Below are positions 1 through 7,576 of a stretch of 64,000 bases of DNA, one piece after another. The DNA comes from Microbacteriaceae bacterium PS02333 (GTDB lineage: Bacteria; Actinomycetota; Actinomycetes; Actinomycetales; Microbacteriaceae), in the NCBI GenBank assembly GCA_029959665.1, contig JASCOI010000003.1:1-64000 (forward strand), given 5' to 3'. The position numbers were made by a program, and so were the translations under genes. How positions within the stretch are numbered: the stretch's first letter is position 1; every line of letters starts with the position of its first letter. The notes beneath the pieces are model-generated. The model was given only the letters and a program-made list of their open reading frames with translations, did no database searches and was not told the origin of the DNA.

Positions 1-36
1 CTGGAGGCTCGGTGTCGGCTGGCACCGAGCCTCCAG
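1..36 (-). terminator. Inverted repeat, probable terminator of the decarboxylase gene
   Basis: Positions 1-14 and 23-36 are perfect reverse complements (14 bp) around an 8-nt loop. The hairpin lies 30 bp beyond the stop codon of the minus-strand decarboxylase gene. It has no clear T-run, as is common in GC-rich actinobacteria. Each arm carries the CTGGAGGC core that recurs elsewhere in the window. The repeat begins at the window edge and may extend further. Confidence 0.6.
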
Positions 37-66
37 TCCGCAGGATCCGCGGCCCGAGCCGACGGG

Positions 67-1314
67 TCAGACCGACGCGGCGGTCGCGATCTGCGTGTGG
101 AGGTGGACCAGTGCGGGGTGCTGCGGGTCCGGGAACGCCTGTAGGGCGAACGACTCGATCGCACCCGGTTCGAAGACGAGGCACTCGGTGGACCCGCCGA
201 ACTGGAAGTACCCGAGCTCGTCGCCCTTCGCGACGTGCGTTCCCGGGACGATCCCCTCGGCGATGACGCACGACGACACCTCGATCATGCCGACCGGGAC
301 GACGGCGACGAGGCCCATGGCCGTGTTGTCGGCCTCGATGACGATCACCGCGCGGGCCGCGACGTGCGCGAGGTACCCCTGCGAGTCCTTCGGCTCGACG
401 GCGTCCTCCCCCTCGGAGTCGGCCTCGGAGAAGTACGTGCCCGGGTGCACGAAGGCCCGCACGATGGTGCCGGCGACGGGTGCGTGCCAGCGGTGGTAGT
501 TCGTCGCGCTGAGGAACGCCTGGTACACGGACCCGCCGACGAACCGGTCCACGGATTCGTCGTTCGCGAGGAGGTCCTCGAGCGAGTACGGCTGCTGCTT
601 CACCCAGAACGCGTCACGACGCTGTACGTTCGTCGCGATGGCGTACGGGGTGGACTCGCTCGAGCTGACCACGACGGTGTCGTCGTCGGGTGCCGCGACG
701 GGGCGCTGGCCGTCCTTGAACCGGCGGATGAAGAAGTCGTTCCAGGACGTGAAGCCCCAGTTCTCGGAGTCGGGGTCGTGCACGAACTGGTCCATGCCGA
801 CGACCTCTTGCGCCTTCTCCGACTTCCACCCGTCGGGCCCGTCCGTGATGACGGTGAGCGAGGCGGGGCTGTCGAGGTACTCGGCCCATGCGTCGAGGAC
901 GTCCTTCAGTGCGGCGTTGACCTTCGGGTCCCGGTAGACGGCGAACCCGGCCGGGGTGGCCATCGTCCAGTCGAGGATCGCGGCGAACGGCGTGGTCACC
1001 ATCCCGCCGTCGCTGAACGCAGGAGCAGTCGTCATGACCTCGTTGATGAGCGAGAAGAACTCGTCGATGTCCTCGACGTGTCGCTTCTGGTACTGCTTGC
1101 CGTGCGGGACCTGCTCGATCATCCGGGTCATCCCCATCCGGATCACCGGGTCGGTGTCGAACAAGTGCCGGAACGCGGAGACGGCGGGGTGCATCGGACG
1201 GTCGCGATGGGCCCGTGCACGCTCCCGGTGTCCTTCGATCCAGGCTTCGAGGTCGTCCTGACCGGGCAACCACCCGCCCCGGCGTTTGTGGTCGCTCTCT
1301 GCGGGTGTCGTCAT
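67..1314 (-). CDS. Phosphatidylserine decarboxylase family protein, PsiD-like
   Basis: A 415-residue soluble protein of the phosphatidylserine decarboxylase family. These enzymes cleave themselves at a Gly-Ser bond to make a pyruvoyl cofactor; the cleavage motif here is GGST with Ser375 near the C-terminus. The long N-terminal part (about residues 40-190) has no membrane segment and resembles the extra domain of PsiD-type aromatic amino acid decarboxylases rather than membrane-bound Psd. The substrate could therefore be an amino acid such as tryptophan instead of phosphatidylserine (inference). The ATG at 1314 is preferred because a TAGCGT box lies 7 nt upstream, suggesting a leaderless mRNA. 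No pssA-like phosphatidylserine synthase is adjacent, which argues against a standard phospholipid role. Confidence 0.8.
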   Translation of the reverse strand: MTTPAESDHKRRGGWLPGQDDLEAWIEGHRERARAHRDRPMHPAVSAFRHLFDTDPVIRMGMTRMIEQVPHGKQYQKRHVEDIDEFFSLINEVMTTAPAFSDGGMVTTPFAAILDWTMATPAGFAVYRDPKVNAALKDVLDAWAEYLDSPASLTVITDGPDGWKSEKAQEVVGMDQFVHDPDSENWGFTSWNDFFIRRFKDGQRPVAAPDDDTVVVSSSESTPYAIATNVQRRDAFWVKQQPYSLEDLLANDESVDRFVGGSVYQAFLSATNYHRWHAPVAGTIVRAFVHPGTYFSEADSEGEDAVEPKDSQGYLAHVAARAVIVIEADNTAMGLVAVVPVGMIEVSSCVIAEGIVPGTHVAKGDELGYFQFGGSTECLVFEPGAIESFALQAFPDPQHPALVHLHTQIATAASV

Positions 1315-1321
1315 GTCCCGA

Positions 1322-1327
1322 ACGCTA
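1322..1327 (-). promoter_or_regulatory. -10 element of the decarboxylase gene (leaderless)
   Basis: TAGCGT on the minus strand, 7 nt before the ATG at 1314; there is no Shine-Dalgarno sequence. Predicted transcription start is at or next to the start codon. Confidence 0.5.
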
Positions 1328-1394
1328 GCCACCGGGCCCGGGCGTGCGACGAACGCCCCCGGCGAATCCTCACAGGGCACACGCCTCGCGGGCA

Positions 1395-2327
1395 TCACCC
1401 GGCCGCTGGCGGGTCCTCCGGCATCGGGTGTTCCCCCTGCCAGATCGCGTCCACGGCACCGAACTCCCTCGGGTAGCACTGCGTGTCGAAGACCTCGCTC
1501 CCGGTGGAGGGCGTGGCGTAGAGGAACCAGGGACCGGTCCCTCGCCCCTCGCCGTTCCACAGGCCGTCCGCGTACCAGGAGAGCGCGTCGTCGCCCATCG
1601 GCTGCCCGGCCTGCGCCTGACACGCGAGCAGCCGGTTGAACGCCGTCCGGTACTCGTCCAGCGTGACGACGCCGTCGGCCGTCTCGGCTTCCTGCTGCGC
1701 GGACGGACGAGCGATCTGCGGCGACCTCGCCCACGAGACCCACACGCCGTACCGGTCGGCGTCGTCGGCGGAGACGGTGACCGTGGCGTCGCCGGACGCC
1801 GGTGCCGCGGCGAGCGCCCATCCGATCTGTTCGGACTCCGGGTCGGCGCGACGACCACACGTGGTGCCCTCGACCGGGCGACCTCCGACCTCGACTGTCG
1901 GGTTCCCACCGTCGAGACATGCCCACGCCACGGCGACGCGGTCCGCGCCGGATGGTCGGGAGGACAGGGTCAGCGCGGTGTCGCCGTGCGTGACGCGGAA
2001 CGTCGGGGTGCCGAGGAGCCGGCCGTGGTTGACTTCCTCGACCATGTACCGCGTCGTGGCACCGAGCGAGGCCTGGACCGCGGTGTCCGGATCGCTGCCG
2101 GGGAGCGCCGCGGCGGTGAGCCCGCCGGTCAGTCCGCCGCCGACCAGGAACGCGACGACGACGGCTGCGACCGTGGTCCGGGTCGGTCGACGCCGACCGC
2201 GTACGTGGGCCGCAGGAGTGGACGCGACCTCGGCGACGAGCGCATCGCGCATCGCGGTCAGTCGTGGGGAGCGTTCGTCGTCCCGGAGGGAGCGTTCGTC
2301 GTCCCGTGGGGAGCGTTCGTCGTTCAC
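1395..2327 (-). CDS. Sigma-factor-linked single-pass membrane protein (anti-sigma-like)
   Basis: A 310-residue protein whose GTG start overlaps the stop of the upstream ECF sigma factor gene by 4 bp, so the two are translationally coupled. It has a charged cytoplasmic N-terminus with three copies of an ERSPR/ERSLR-type heptad, one hydrophobic segment at about residues 50-72, and a long extracytoplasmic C-terminal region with several Cys residues. This topology and position are those of membrane anti-sigma partners, but I see no zinc-binding HxxxCxxC motif, so the anti-sigma role is inferred from context. The C-terminal domain resembles no family I can name. Confidence 0.7.
   Translation of the reverse strand: MNDERSPRDDERSLRDDERSPRLTAMRDALVAEVASTPAAHVRGRRRPTRTTVAAVVVAFLVGGGLTGGLTAAALPGSDPDTAVQASLGATTRYMVEEVNHGRLLGTPTFRVTHGDTALTLSSRPSGADRVAVAWACLDGGNPTVEVGGRPVEGTTCGRRADPESEQIGWALAAAPASGDATVTVSADDADRYGVWVSWARSPQIARPSAQQEAETADGVVTLDEYRTAFNRLLACQAQAGQPMGDDALSWYADGLWNGEGRGTGPWFLYATPSTGSEVFDTQCYPREFGAVDAIWQGEHPMPEDPPAAG
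2264..2326. repeat. Three 21-nt tandem repeats inside the anti-sigma-like gene
   Basis: Units 2264-2284, 2285-2305 and 2306-2326 share the core AGCGTTCGTCGT and differ at few positions. They encode repeated DDERSPR-like heptads at the very N-terminus, ending on the start codon. Copy-number change would keep the reading frame. Confidence 0.85.
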
Positions 2328-2878
2328 AGTGCGCCTCCGAGGGGTTCCGCTGTGGCTGTGTACTGCTGGTGGAGCCGGGCCTTCGCCCGGTGGAGTCGGG
2401 ACTTGACGGTCCCTGCGGCGACGCCGAGCGCCGTCGCCGCCTCGCGTTCGCTGAGTCCCTCGAGGACGCAGAGCGTGAGGACCCGCTGATCGGCGAGACC
2501 GAGTCCGCGGAGCGCGGCGACCGCGTCCCCGTCGGTGAACCGATCGGCGGGATCCGGGAAGGGGTCGTCGACGGGGAACCGGCCGAGGAAGCTGCGGTGT
2601 CTGCGGGTCGAGCGCGTGAGGTTGTGCGCCGCGTTCGTCGTCGTCACGAGCAGCCAGGGCAGCAGCGAGTCGTCGACGAACCGGACGTGGTCACGTCGCC
2701 GCCAGGCTTCGAGGAAGGCGACGGCGACCACGTCGTCGGCATCGGCAGGGGTGGGGACGAGTCCGACCGCGTGTCGACGGAGCCGTGGAGCGTGCCGGTC
2801 GAACACCCGCCCGAATGCGTGGCCGTCGCCCGCGGCGCTCAGGGCCCAGTCGGCGCGGTCCCCCGTGATCTGGTTCAT
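2324..2878 (-). CDS. ECF-type RNA polymerase sigma factor
   Basis: A 184-residue sigma-70 family protein with region 2 (about residues 20-85, aromatic/acidic motif around DADDVVAVAFLEAWRR) and region 4 (about 120-175, helix-turn-helix around LSEREAATALGVAAGTVKSRL). It lacks regions 1 and 3, as expected of extracytoplasmic-function factors. It would direct RNA polymerase to a small regulon, normally including its own promoter. The ATG at 2878 fits the family length. It is followed by a coupled membrane protein that probably restrains it. The stimulus cannot be read from the sequence. It is divergent from the phosphopantetheinyl transferase gene, with 171 bp between starts. Confidence 0.9.
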   Translation of the reverse strand: MNQITGDRADWALSAAGDGHAFGRVFDRHAPRLRRHAVGLVPTPADADDVVAVAFLEAWRRRDHVRFVDDSLLPWLLVTTTNAAHNLTRSTRRHRSFLGRFPVDDPFPDPADRFTDGDAVAALRGLGLADQRVLTLCVLEGLSEREAATALGVAAGTVKSRLHRAKARLHQQYTATAEPLGGAL

Positions 2879-3037
2879 GTCCTGTGGTGTCCGCAGCCCC
2901 GCGATCGGTTCCCTCGTCGGCGTGTCGCAGGCCGCACAGCCGTGGTCGCGCACGATCCGGAGCCTAGGCCACCGGCTCCGGCGGCACCGGCCGACCGTCC
3001 GGGAGCGCGATGCCGCCCGACGACCGGCCGGGGCACG

Positions 3038-3043
3038 TACGAT
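3038..3043 (+). promoter_or_regulatory. -10 element of the phosphopantetheinyl transferase gene (leaderless)
   Basis: TACGAT, 6 nt before the ATG at 3050, with no ribosome binding site. Confidence 0.5.
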
Positions 3044-3049
3044 CGCGGC

Positions 3050-3427
3050 ATGACCGCCGTCCGGACCGGGTGCGACCTCGCCGCGGTCGACGACGTCCTC
3101 GCCGGGATCAGCGCGCACGGCGAGCGGTACCTCTCCCGGGTGTTCACGGTCCGGGAGCGCGCCGACGCCCGCGACGACCCGGAACGCCTCGCCGCGCGGT
3201 TCGCCGGCAAGGAGGCCGTGATCAAGCTCCTCCGCCCCACCGGCGGGCAGGCGGTCCCGCTGCACGACGTCGCGATCGTGCTCGACGAGCACGGTGCCCC
3301 GGTGGTGGAGCTCACCGGCGCTGCCCTGGCGCTCGCCGAGGCGCAGGGGATCGGCGTCGTCGACGTGTCCCTCTCCCACGAACGAGGTCTCGCGCTCGCG
3401 ACGGCGGTCGCGCTGGCAGACCGGTGA
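3050..3427 (+). CDS. AcpS-type 4'-phosphopantetheinyl transferase
   Basis: A 125-residue AcpS-like protein. It carries the two metal/CoA motifs of this family: GCDLAAVDD near residues 7-15 and RFAGKEAVIKLL near residues 49-60. These enzymes move the phosphopantetheine arm of CoA onto a Ser of a carrier protein. A carrier protein gene starts 114 bp downstream on the same strand, so this may be a dedicated activating enzyme. It could instead be the cell's only AcpS serving AcpP (16051) as well; the window cannot tell. The ATG at 3050 is chosen from the leaderless -10 spacing and family length. Confidence 0.85.
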   Translation: MTAVRTGCDLAAVDDVLAGISAHGERYLSRVFTVRERADARDDPERLAARFAGKEAVIKLLRPTGGQAVPLHDVAIVLDEHGAPVVELTGAALALAEAQGIGVVDVSLSHERGLALATAVALADR

Positions 3428-3528
3428 ACGGACCCATCAGCGGGACAACCTGAACCCCTGTTCAGCCCCACGTTGGTCGATGCGGTTTCCCGCACCCGCA
3501 CGGCGGCTTTCCGGGGCATCCCCGTCCC

Positions 3529-3534
3529 TAGGGT
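3529..3534 (+). promoter_or_regulatory. -10 element of the carrier-protein operon (leaderless)
   Basis: TAGGGT, 7 nt before the ATG at 3542; no Shine-Dalgarno motif between them. It would drive the whole carrier protein-to-hydrolase unit. Confidence 0.5.
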
Positions 3535-3541
3535 TGCTCGC

Positions 3542-3811
3542 ATGCAGCCGGACCAGAACACCCTCGCTGACACGACCGAACAGGCCGTCCGACGCGCGCT
3601 CGCCGACCACGGGCGACTCACCGTCGACGCGTGGAACGTGGCGTCGATCGCCGACCTCTACGTCCTCGGACTCACCTCGCACGCGACCGTGAACGTGATG
3701 CTCGCGATCGAGAACGAGCTCGACGGCGAGTTCCCGGACCGTCTCCTGCATCGAGCGACGTTCTCCTCCGTCGAGTCGTTGACCACCGCGGCCGCGCAGG
3801 TGACGGCGTGA
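3542..3811 (+). CDS. Small acyl carrier protein for aminoacyl loading
   Basis: An 89-residue carrier protein distinct from the fatty acid ACP of this window. The predicted phosphopantetheine site is Ser46 in GLTSHATVNVML; the GLTSH motif differs from the D-S-L/I of AcpP and is what I recall from carrier proteins paired with amino acid:carrier protein ligases. Helix 2 continues as NVMLAIENELDGEFPD, typical of ACPs. Its stop codon overlaps the GTG of the flavoenzyme gene by 4 bp. The neighbouring ligase should attach an amino acid to its thiol arm, and the neighbouring flavoenzyme and hydrolase should act on the bound product (inference). Confidence 0.85.
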   Translation: MQPDQNTLADTTEQAVRRALADHGRLTVDAWNVASIADLYVLGLTSHATVNVMLAIENELDGEFPDRLLHRATFSSVESLTTAAAQVTA

Positions 3812-5016
3812 CCACGCTGCAGCCGGAGTCCCCGACGCGGTCCGTGGTCGCGGCCCGATCCTCGGCAGATCGCTTCGCCGAGCGCACCGCCGCCGTCGCA
3901 GCCGTCGCCGCGCAGTTCGCCGACGAGGTCGACCGCGACGCCCGGCCCCCGCGCGAGGCGATCGCCGCGATGCGCGAGTACGGCCTGCTCGCCGCGTCCG
4001 TCCCGATCGAGCTCGGTGGCGAAGGTGCCTCCGTGTCCGAACTGTCCGCGATCGCGACCGACCTCGGAGGTGCGTGTGCGGCGACCGGCATGGTGTTCGC
4101 GATGCACCAGGGCCAGGTGATGGCGCTCTGGCGGCACGGCGGCGACGCTCCCGGCGTGCGCGCGATGATCGACCAGGTCCTGGACGGCGCGCTCGTCGCG
4201 TCGTCGACCACCGAGAAGGGCGTCGGCGGTGACGCCCGGCGGTCCACCTGTGCGATCGAGGCGTCCACCGAGGTCCCCGGGCGCATCCGCCTCCGCAAGG
4301 ACGCCCCCGTGATCTCCTACGCCACGGAGTCCACCGCGGTGTTCGTCACCGCCCGCCGGGACCCCGACGCACCGGCATCCGACCAGCGCCTCGTGATCTG
4401 CGACACCGAACGCACCGTGCTCTCGCAGACCTCGACGTGGGACACGCTCGGTCTCAGGGGCACGTGCAGCAACGGGTGGATCCTCGACGCCGAGACCACC
4501 CTCGACCACGTGTTCCGCGACGACTACGCCACGATCTCCGCGCAGACGATCCTGCCCGTCTCGCACGTGCTGTGGGCGTCGGTGTGGCTCGGCATCGCGG
4601 CCTCGGCAGCGGAACGCGCTCGCTCGGCCGTCCGCAAGCAGGCACGCGCCAGCGTCGGGACGACACCACCCGGTGCGCTGCGACTCGCGGAGCTCCTCGT
4701 CGACCTGCAGGGGCTCGCCGACGGCGTCCGGCACGCCGCCGAGCGGTTCGACGCCGTCGCCGACGACCCCGACACGCTCGAGTCGAGCGCCTCCGGTCTC
4801 GCCGCGAACGCCCTGAAGATCGGGGCCTCCCAGAAGGTGACGGACATCGTCACGGCAGCGCTCCGCATCGTCGGGATCGCCGGGTACGCGGCCTCGGGCC
4901 CGATGAGCATCGCCCGACACCTCCGAGACGCACACGGCGCCGCCGTCATGGTGAGCAACGACCGTCTCCTCCAGAACAACGCCGGCCTGGCACTCATGAG
5001 CGGAGCGATCCTGTGA
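3808..5016 (+). CDS. Acyl-CoA dehydrogenase-fold flavoenzyme
   Basis: A 402-residue protein of the acyl-CoA dehydrogenase superfamily: helical N-terminal domain (about 20-130), central beta domain (130-240) and C-terminal helical bundle (250-400) ending RHLRDAHGA...NDRLLQNN. The usual C-terminal catalytic Glu (in an EGT-like motif) is not evident; the end looks more like the flavin-dependent hydroxylase/oxidase branch. Given the context it may oxidise an aminoacyl or acyl group bound to the carrier protein. The GTG start at 3808 overlaps the carrier protein stop, and its own stop overlaps the next GTG. A CoA-thioester substrate remains possible. Confidence 0.85.
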   Translation: MTTLQPESPTRSVVAARSSADRFAERTAAVAAVAAQFADEVDRDARPPREAIAAMREYGLLAASVPIELGGEGASVSELSAIATDLGGACAATGMVFAMHQGQVMALWRHGGDAPGVRAMIDQVLDGALVASSTTEKGVGGDARRSTCAIEASTEVPGRIRLRKDAPVISYATESTAVFVTARRDPDAPASDQRLVICDTERTVLSQTSTWDTLGLRGTCSNGWILDAETTLDHVFRDDYATISAQTILPVSHVLWASVWLGIAASAAERARSAVRKQARASVGTTPPGALRLAELLVDLQGLADGVRHAAERFDAVADDPDTLESSASGLAANALKIGASQKVTDIVTAALRIVGIAGYAASGPMSIARHLRDAHGAAVMVSNDRLLQNNAGLALMSGAIL

Positions 5017-5981
5017 CCATCACCGAAGCGAGCACGACGACCACGACGACACCGGTCGACCCCACGGCCCCGCTCACCGCCGCCCGCGCAGCGCTCCGCG
5101 CCCGACTGCTCACCGATCGCGTCCTCATCGACCTCGGCTCCCCCGGGCTCTACGGCCGCACCGGTGTCTTCGAGCACGTGTACACCGCCGTCGACTCCGC
5201 GGCCGTCCGCTCGATGGCGGACCTCGACTCCGAGGTTCTCCGCTTCCCGCCCGTCGAGCCGCTCGCCGCGTTCGAGCGCACCGACTACATCGCCTCGTTC
5301 CCGGACCTCGCGGCGTCGATCTCCGGGTTCACCGGCGACGACCGCAAGCACCGCGAGCTCCTCGCGGCGCGGGAACGCGGCGAGCGCTGGGAGTCCTTCC
5401 TGGAGCCGGCGGACCTGATGCTCGCGCCAGCGGTCTGCCACCCGGTCTACGGCCTGGTCGGCGACACGGTCCCGCAGGCCGGCCGGTACTTCGACATCGT
5501 CGGCGACTCGTTCCGGCGTGAGCCCTCGCTCGACCCGATGCGCCTGCAGGCCTTCCACATGCACGAGTTCGTCCACATCGGCACCCCGGCCTCGGCGAAG
5601 GCGCACCGCGACGGGCGCGTGCCCGTGATGCGGTCGCTCCTCGAGGGCTTCGGGCTGGAGATCGACGTGGTCCCCGCGAACGACCCGTTCTTCGGCCGCG
5701 TGGGCAAGATCCTCGCGCGCAACCAGGTCGAACAGGCGCTGAAGTACGAGTTCGTCACGCCGGTCTACGGTGACGCGGGCGAGCCGACCGCGATCAGTTC
5801 CGCCAACCTCCACGAGGACCACTTCGGCCTGTCCTTCGGGATCCGCACCGAAGACGGCGAGGTCGCCCAGAGTGCGTGCCTGGCCTTCGGCCTGGAGCGC
5901 ATCACGATCGCCCTGTTCGCCGCGCACGGCACCGACCCCGACGCGTGGCCAGCGGCTGTCCGTCGCGCGCTGACGCTGTGA
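5013..5981 (+). CDS. Amino acid:[carrier protein] ligase (SerRS-like)
   Basis: A 322-residue class II aminoacyl-tRNA-synthetase catalytic core without the N-terminal tRNA-binding coiled-coil arm of SerRS. Class II motif 2 is visible around FRREPS...FHMHEFVHIG (168-190) and motif 3 in AFGLERITIALF (291-302). Cys142, Glu185 and Cys289 are spaced like the Cys/Glu/Cys zinc ligands of the amino acid:carrier protein ligases described from Bradyrhizobium, which activate glycine or alanine and load them on a carrier protein instead of tRNA. The carrier protein is encoded two genes upstream. GTG start overlaps the previous stop. The amino acid used cannot be decided from sequence alone. Confidence 0.88.
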   Translation: MTITEASTTTTTTPVDPTAPLTAARAALRARLLTDRVLIDLGSPGLYGRTGVFEHVYTAVDSAAVRSMADLDSEVLRFPPVEPLAAFERTDYIASFPDLAASISGFTGDDRKHRELLAARERGERWESFLEPADLMLAPAVCHPVYGLVGDTVPQAGRYFDIVGDSFRREPSLDPMRLQAFHMHEFVHIGTPASAKAHRDGRVPVMRSLLEGFGLEIDVVPANDPFFGRVGKILARNQVEQALKYEFVTPVYGDAGEPTAISSANLHEDHFGLSFGIRTEDGEVAQSACLAFGLERITIALFAAHGTDPDAWPAAVRRALTL

Positions 5982-7558
5982 CCACCACACACGGGTGGTC
6001 GGGTTCCCCGGCCTCCCGGGTCGCGGTGCAGACGCCGCCGTCGGTGCGCGCCGGGGTCGTCATCTGCGCACCGCTCGGGCAGGAGGGCGTGCTCGCGTAC
6101 CGCACGTTCCGCCTGCTGGCGGACCGCCTGGAGGCTCGTGGCGTGGCCTCGGTGCGCTACGACCCGTCCGGCCGTGGCGACTCCCAGGACGACGCCGACC
6201 CCGACGCGCCGGTCCGGTCCGCTCGGCACGCGGCGGCCGTGCTCCGCACGACCGGGATCGAGCGGATCGTCTACGTCGGACTCGCTTCAGGGGCACTCAT
6301 CGCCTCCGCAGCTGCGACCGAGGACGACGGCCTGGTGCTCTGGGACGCCCCCGAGTCCGGCCGCGCCTGGCTGCGTCGACAGCGTGCGCTCGCGACGCTG
6401 ACGATCGAGGCCACCCGTGTCGTCGACGGCGTCGAGACCCTCGTCGGGATCGACCTGGACCCGGCGCAGGCCGCAGCCGTCGCCGCGCTCGTGCACGTCG
6501 AACGGGACCCCCGCTCCACGCTCGTGCTGGTCCGCCCCGGGGCACGAGCCCCCCGAGCGGTCGGTGCCCTGCCGGTCGTCGAGGTACCTGGCAGCGCGGA
6601 ACTGCTCGACGAGATGAGCATCCACGCGCGCATACCGGTCCAGGCGGTCGACACGGTGGTCGCATGGGTCGACGAGCACGTCCCCACGGCGGCGGTCGCG
6701 TCGAGAACGCCACGTGTCGACGCGGTCCTCGACCTCGACTCCGGGATCTCGGAGCACGTCGTGCACCTCGGACCGGAGTCGCTCTTCGCCGTGGAGACGG
6801 TGCCCGCCGGTGTGGCGGACGACGCTCCCGTCGTCGTCCTGCACACCGGCGGCGCCGAGCACCGCGTCGGCGGGAACGACTACCAGGTCGCGCTCGCCCG
6901 GGCACTCGCCGAGGACGGCGCCAGGGTCGTCCGGGTGGACCGCCGGGGCACCGGGGAGAGCACGGTGGTGGCTGCCGGTGAGCACAACCACCTGTTCGCG
7001 CAGACGTGGGTGGACGACCAGGCCGCGGTCGTGTCCGCGCTCGGGGTCCACGGCGACCGGCTCGCGCTGGTCGGCATGTGCGCCGGTGCGTGGCTCGCCG
7101 GCCGCTCGGCGGCGCTGTCCCCGCGGCTGGTCGTGGAGATCAGCCCGAACGACTTCCGCCGACGGCCCGCCGCACCGGGCGGCGACAGCGCGGCGGCCGC
7201 GGGTTCGCCGTCGCGCGCCCGGCTGGTGATCCGGTCCTGGTACGACCGCGTCGTGCCGCGGGTCGTCCGTGAGCACGTCGAGCGGAGCCGCACCGGGGGC
7301 GTCCTGCAGCACGTGCGACCGCTCGTCGCTGCCGGCACCGAGGTGGTGGTGATCGCAGCTCCCGTCGACGTCGCGACGTTCGAGCGTCTCGGCGGCCGCG
7401 CAGTACTCCAGCGGTACGCACCAGGACCCCGACCCGGCTCGGTCAGCCTGGTGCCGGTGCCCGACGGGGACCACGCGCTGTTCTCCCAGGGGATGCGCCG
7501 GACGGTGGTGTCCGAGGTGCGAGCCCGGGTCGAGGCTCTCGTGCCGGAGCGCGTCTGA
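5978..7558 (+). CDS. Tandem alpha/beta hydrolase, second domain with Cys nucleophile
   Basis: A 526-residue protein with two alpha/beta-hydrolase domains. The first (about 20-235) has the strand-helix start VVICAPLGQEG and a nucleophile elbow GLASG (101-105) with Ala103 where Ser is expected, so it is probably not catalytic. The second (about 265-526) has elbow GMCAG (366-370) with Cys368, a likely acid in the C-terminal half and His499 in PDGDHALF. A GxCxG elbow is known from PHA synthases, which transfer acyl groups through Cys. It resembles hydrolases linked to exosortase systems in the N-terminal half. As the last member of the coupled operon it may release or transfer the product from the carrier protein (inference). 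Confidence 0.8.
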   Translation: MTTTHGWSGSPASRVAVQTPPSVRAGVVICAPLGQEGVLAYRTFRLLADRLEARGVASVRYDPSGRGDSQDDADPDAPVRSARHAAAVLRTTGIERIVYVGLASGALIASAAATEDDGLVLWDAPESGRAWLRRQRALATLTIEATRVVDGVETLVGIDLDPAQAAAVAALVHVERDPRSTLVLVRPGARAPRAVGALPVVEVPGSAELLDEMSIHARIPVQAVDTVVAWVDEHVPTAAVASRTPRVDAVLDLDSGISEHVVHLGPESLFAVETVPAGVADDAPVVVLHTGGAEHRVGGNDYQVALARALAEDGARVVRVDRRGTGESTVVAAGEHNHLFAQTWVDDQAAVVSALGVHGDRLALVGMCAGAWLAGRSAALSPRLVVEISPNDFRRRPAAPGGDSAAAAGSPSRARLVIRSWYDRVVPRVVREHVERSRTGGVLQHVRPLVAAGTEVVVIAAPVDVATFERLGGRAVLQRYAPGPRPGSVSLVPVPDGDHALFSQGMRRTVVSEVRARVEALVPERV

Positions 7559-7576
7559 CCGAGTAAGCACGGAACA

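Noticed and set aside
5013-5981. A second seryl-tRNA synthetase
   Set aside because: It lacks the tRNA-binding coiled-coil domain and sits in an operon with a carrier protein.
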